Position numbers and translations under genes: made by a program. 5,024 bases of DNA from Rubrobacter sp. (lineage in GTDB: Bacteria; Actinomycetota; Rubrobacteria; Rubrobacterales; Rubrobacteraceae), in assembly GCA_016781635.1 (NCBI GenBank), contig JADDPY010000175.1, positions 1 to 5,024 of the forward strand, given 5' to 3'. The first letter of the stretch is position 1, and each line of letters begins with the position of its first letter. Below the pieces are notes generated by a model that did not search any database, was not told the DNA's origin, and worked only from the letters and a program-made list of their open reading frames with translations. Shown here one piece after another: positions 4,864 through 5,024 of the stretch.

Positions 4864-4892
4864 ATCCTACGAATGCTAACCTCGTGTGACAC
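4864..4892 (-). promoter_or_regulatory. Candidate promoter for the YbdK-type ligase gene
   Basis: The minus strand reads GTGTCA (4887-4892), 17 bases, TAGGAT (4864-4869), four of six matches in each hexamer. TAGGAT is also the -10 proposed for the HTH gene. Transcription would start near 4857, leaving a leader of about nine bases, which would fit the poorly spaced Shine-Dalgarno. Weak on its own. Confidence 0.25.
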
Positions 4893-4931
4893 TCCCGCTG
4901 CACATAAACAAAGCCTGGAGCTGTACCGTCC

Positions 4932-5024
4932 ATGAACAGTACTCAACCGAGGACGGAGCCAGAAGCACCGCGGCCCGGCAGGCACGGCTTCCAAGAACAA
5001 CGGTGGCGAAGGGACTACACGGTA
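4932..5024 (+). CDS. Start of an unrecognised protein, cut by the window edge
   Basis: ATG 4932 opens a frame that runs to the window edge (31 codons): a hydrophilic, Pro/Arg/Glu-rich N-terminus ending RHGFQEQRWRRDYTV. GGAG at 4917-4920 lies 11 bases upstream, slightly far for a Shine-Dalgarno. The divergent position relative to the ligase gene leaves an 83-bp spacer, enough for two promoters. There is no recognisable domain in what can be seen; the basic stretch at the end could precede a membrane helix, but that is a guess. The other strand also has open frames here, so the call is tentative. Confidence 0.4.
   Translation, partial: MNSTQPRTEPEAPRPGRHGFQEQRWRRDYTV

Noticed and set aside
4875..4885. 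GCTAACCTCGT, resembling the 3' end of the ydaO (c-di-AMP) riboswitch
   Set aside because: The roughly 130 bases before it on the plus strand are ligase coding sequence and lack the conserved riboswitch core. The match is short and probably chance.

Overview
High-GC bacterial chromosome, most like a deep-branching actinobacterium. Rubrobacter is my best guess, based on base composition, GTG/TTG starts and the mix of families; it rests on style and not on a marker gene. The window holds four complete protein genes, one gene cut by the left edge and probably frameshifted, and the first codons of another at the right edge. I see no tRNA, rRNA, CRISPR array, transposase or phage gene.

Layout: (1) 1-417, minus: DUF6328-type small membrane protein, C-terminus off the window, with its N-terminal 18 or so codons in a different frame from the rest. 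(2) 538-1620, minus: APP1-type (DUF2183) HAD-fold phosphatase, probably acting on phosphatidate-like lipids. (3) 1826-2551, minus: exported RlpA-like double-psi beta-barrel protein with a C-terminal LysM domain, a cell-wall enzyme. (4) 2853-3554, plus (an upstream in-frame ATG lies at 2739): MerR-like winged-helix DNA-binding protein ending in a single C-terminal membrane helix. (5) 3736-4848, minus: YbdK/GCS2-type carboxylate-amine (glutamate-cysteine) ligase. (6) 4932 to the edge, plus: start of a possible unrecognised gene.

The most interesting part is 1826-3554. A wall-remodelling enzyme and a tail-anchored DNA-binding protein are transcribed divergently from an AT-richer spacer of about 300 bp. 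The spacer contains a perfect 7+7 bp dyad (TTTATCA-N5-TGATAAA), a second copy of its half-site (GTGATAAA) in the regulator's leader, a promoter-like pair for the wall gene, and an extended -10 with an adjacent palindrome for the regulator. This suggests, without proving it, a membrane-tethered regulator controlling itself and an envelope gene. The other genes (lipid phosphatase, small-molecule ligase, DUF6328 protein) are separated by gaps of 83 to 205 bp and look independently transcribed. The proteins as a group lean toward envelope and stress functions, but no single pathway joins them.
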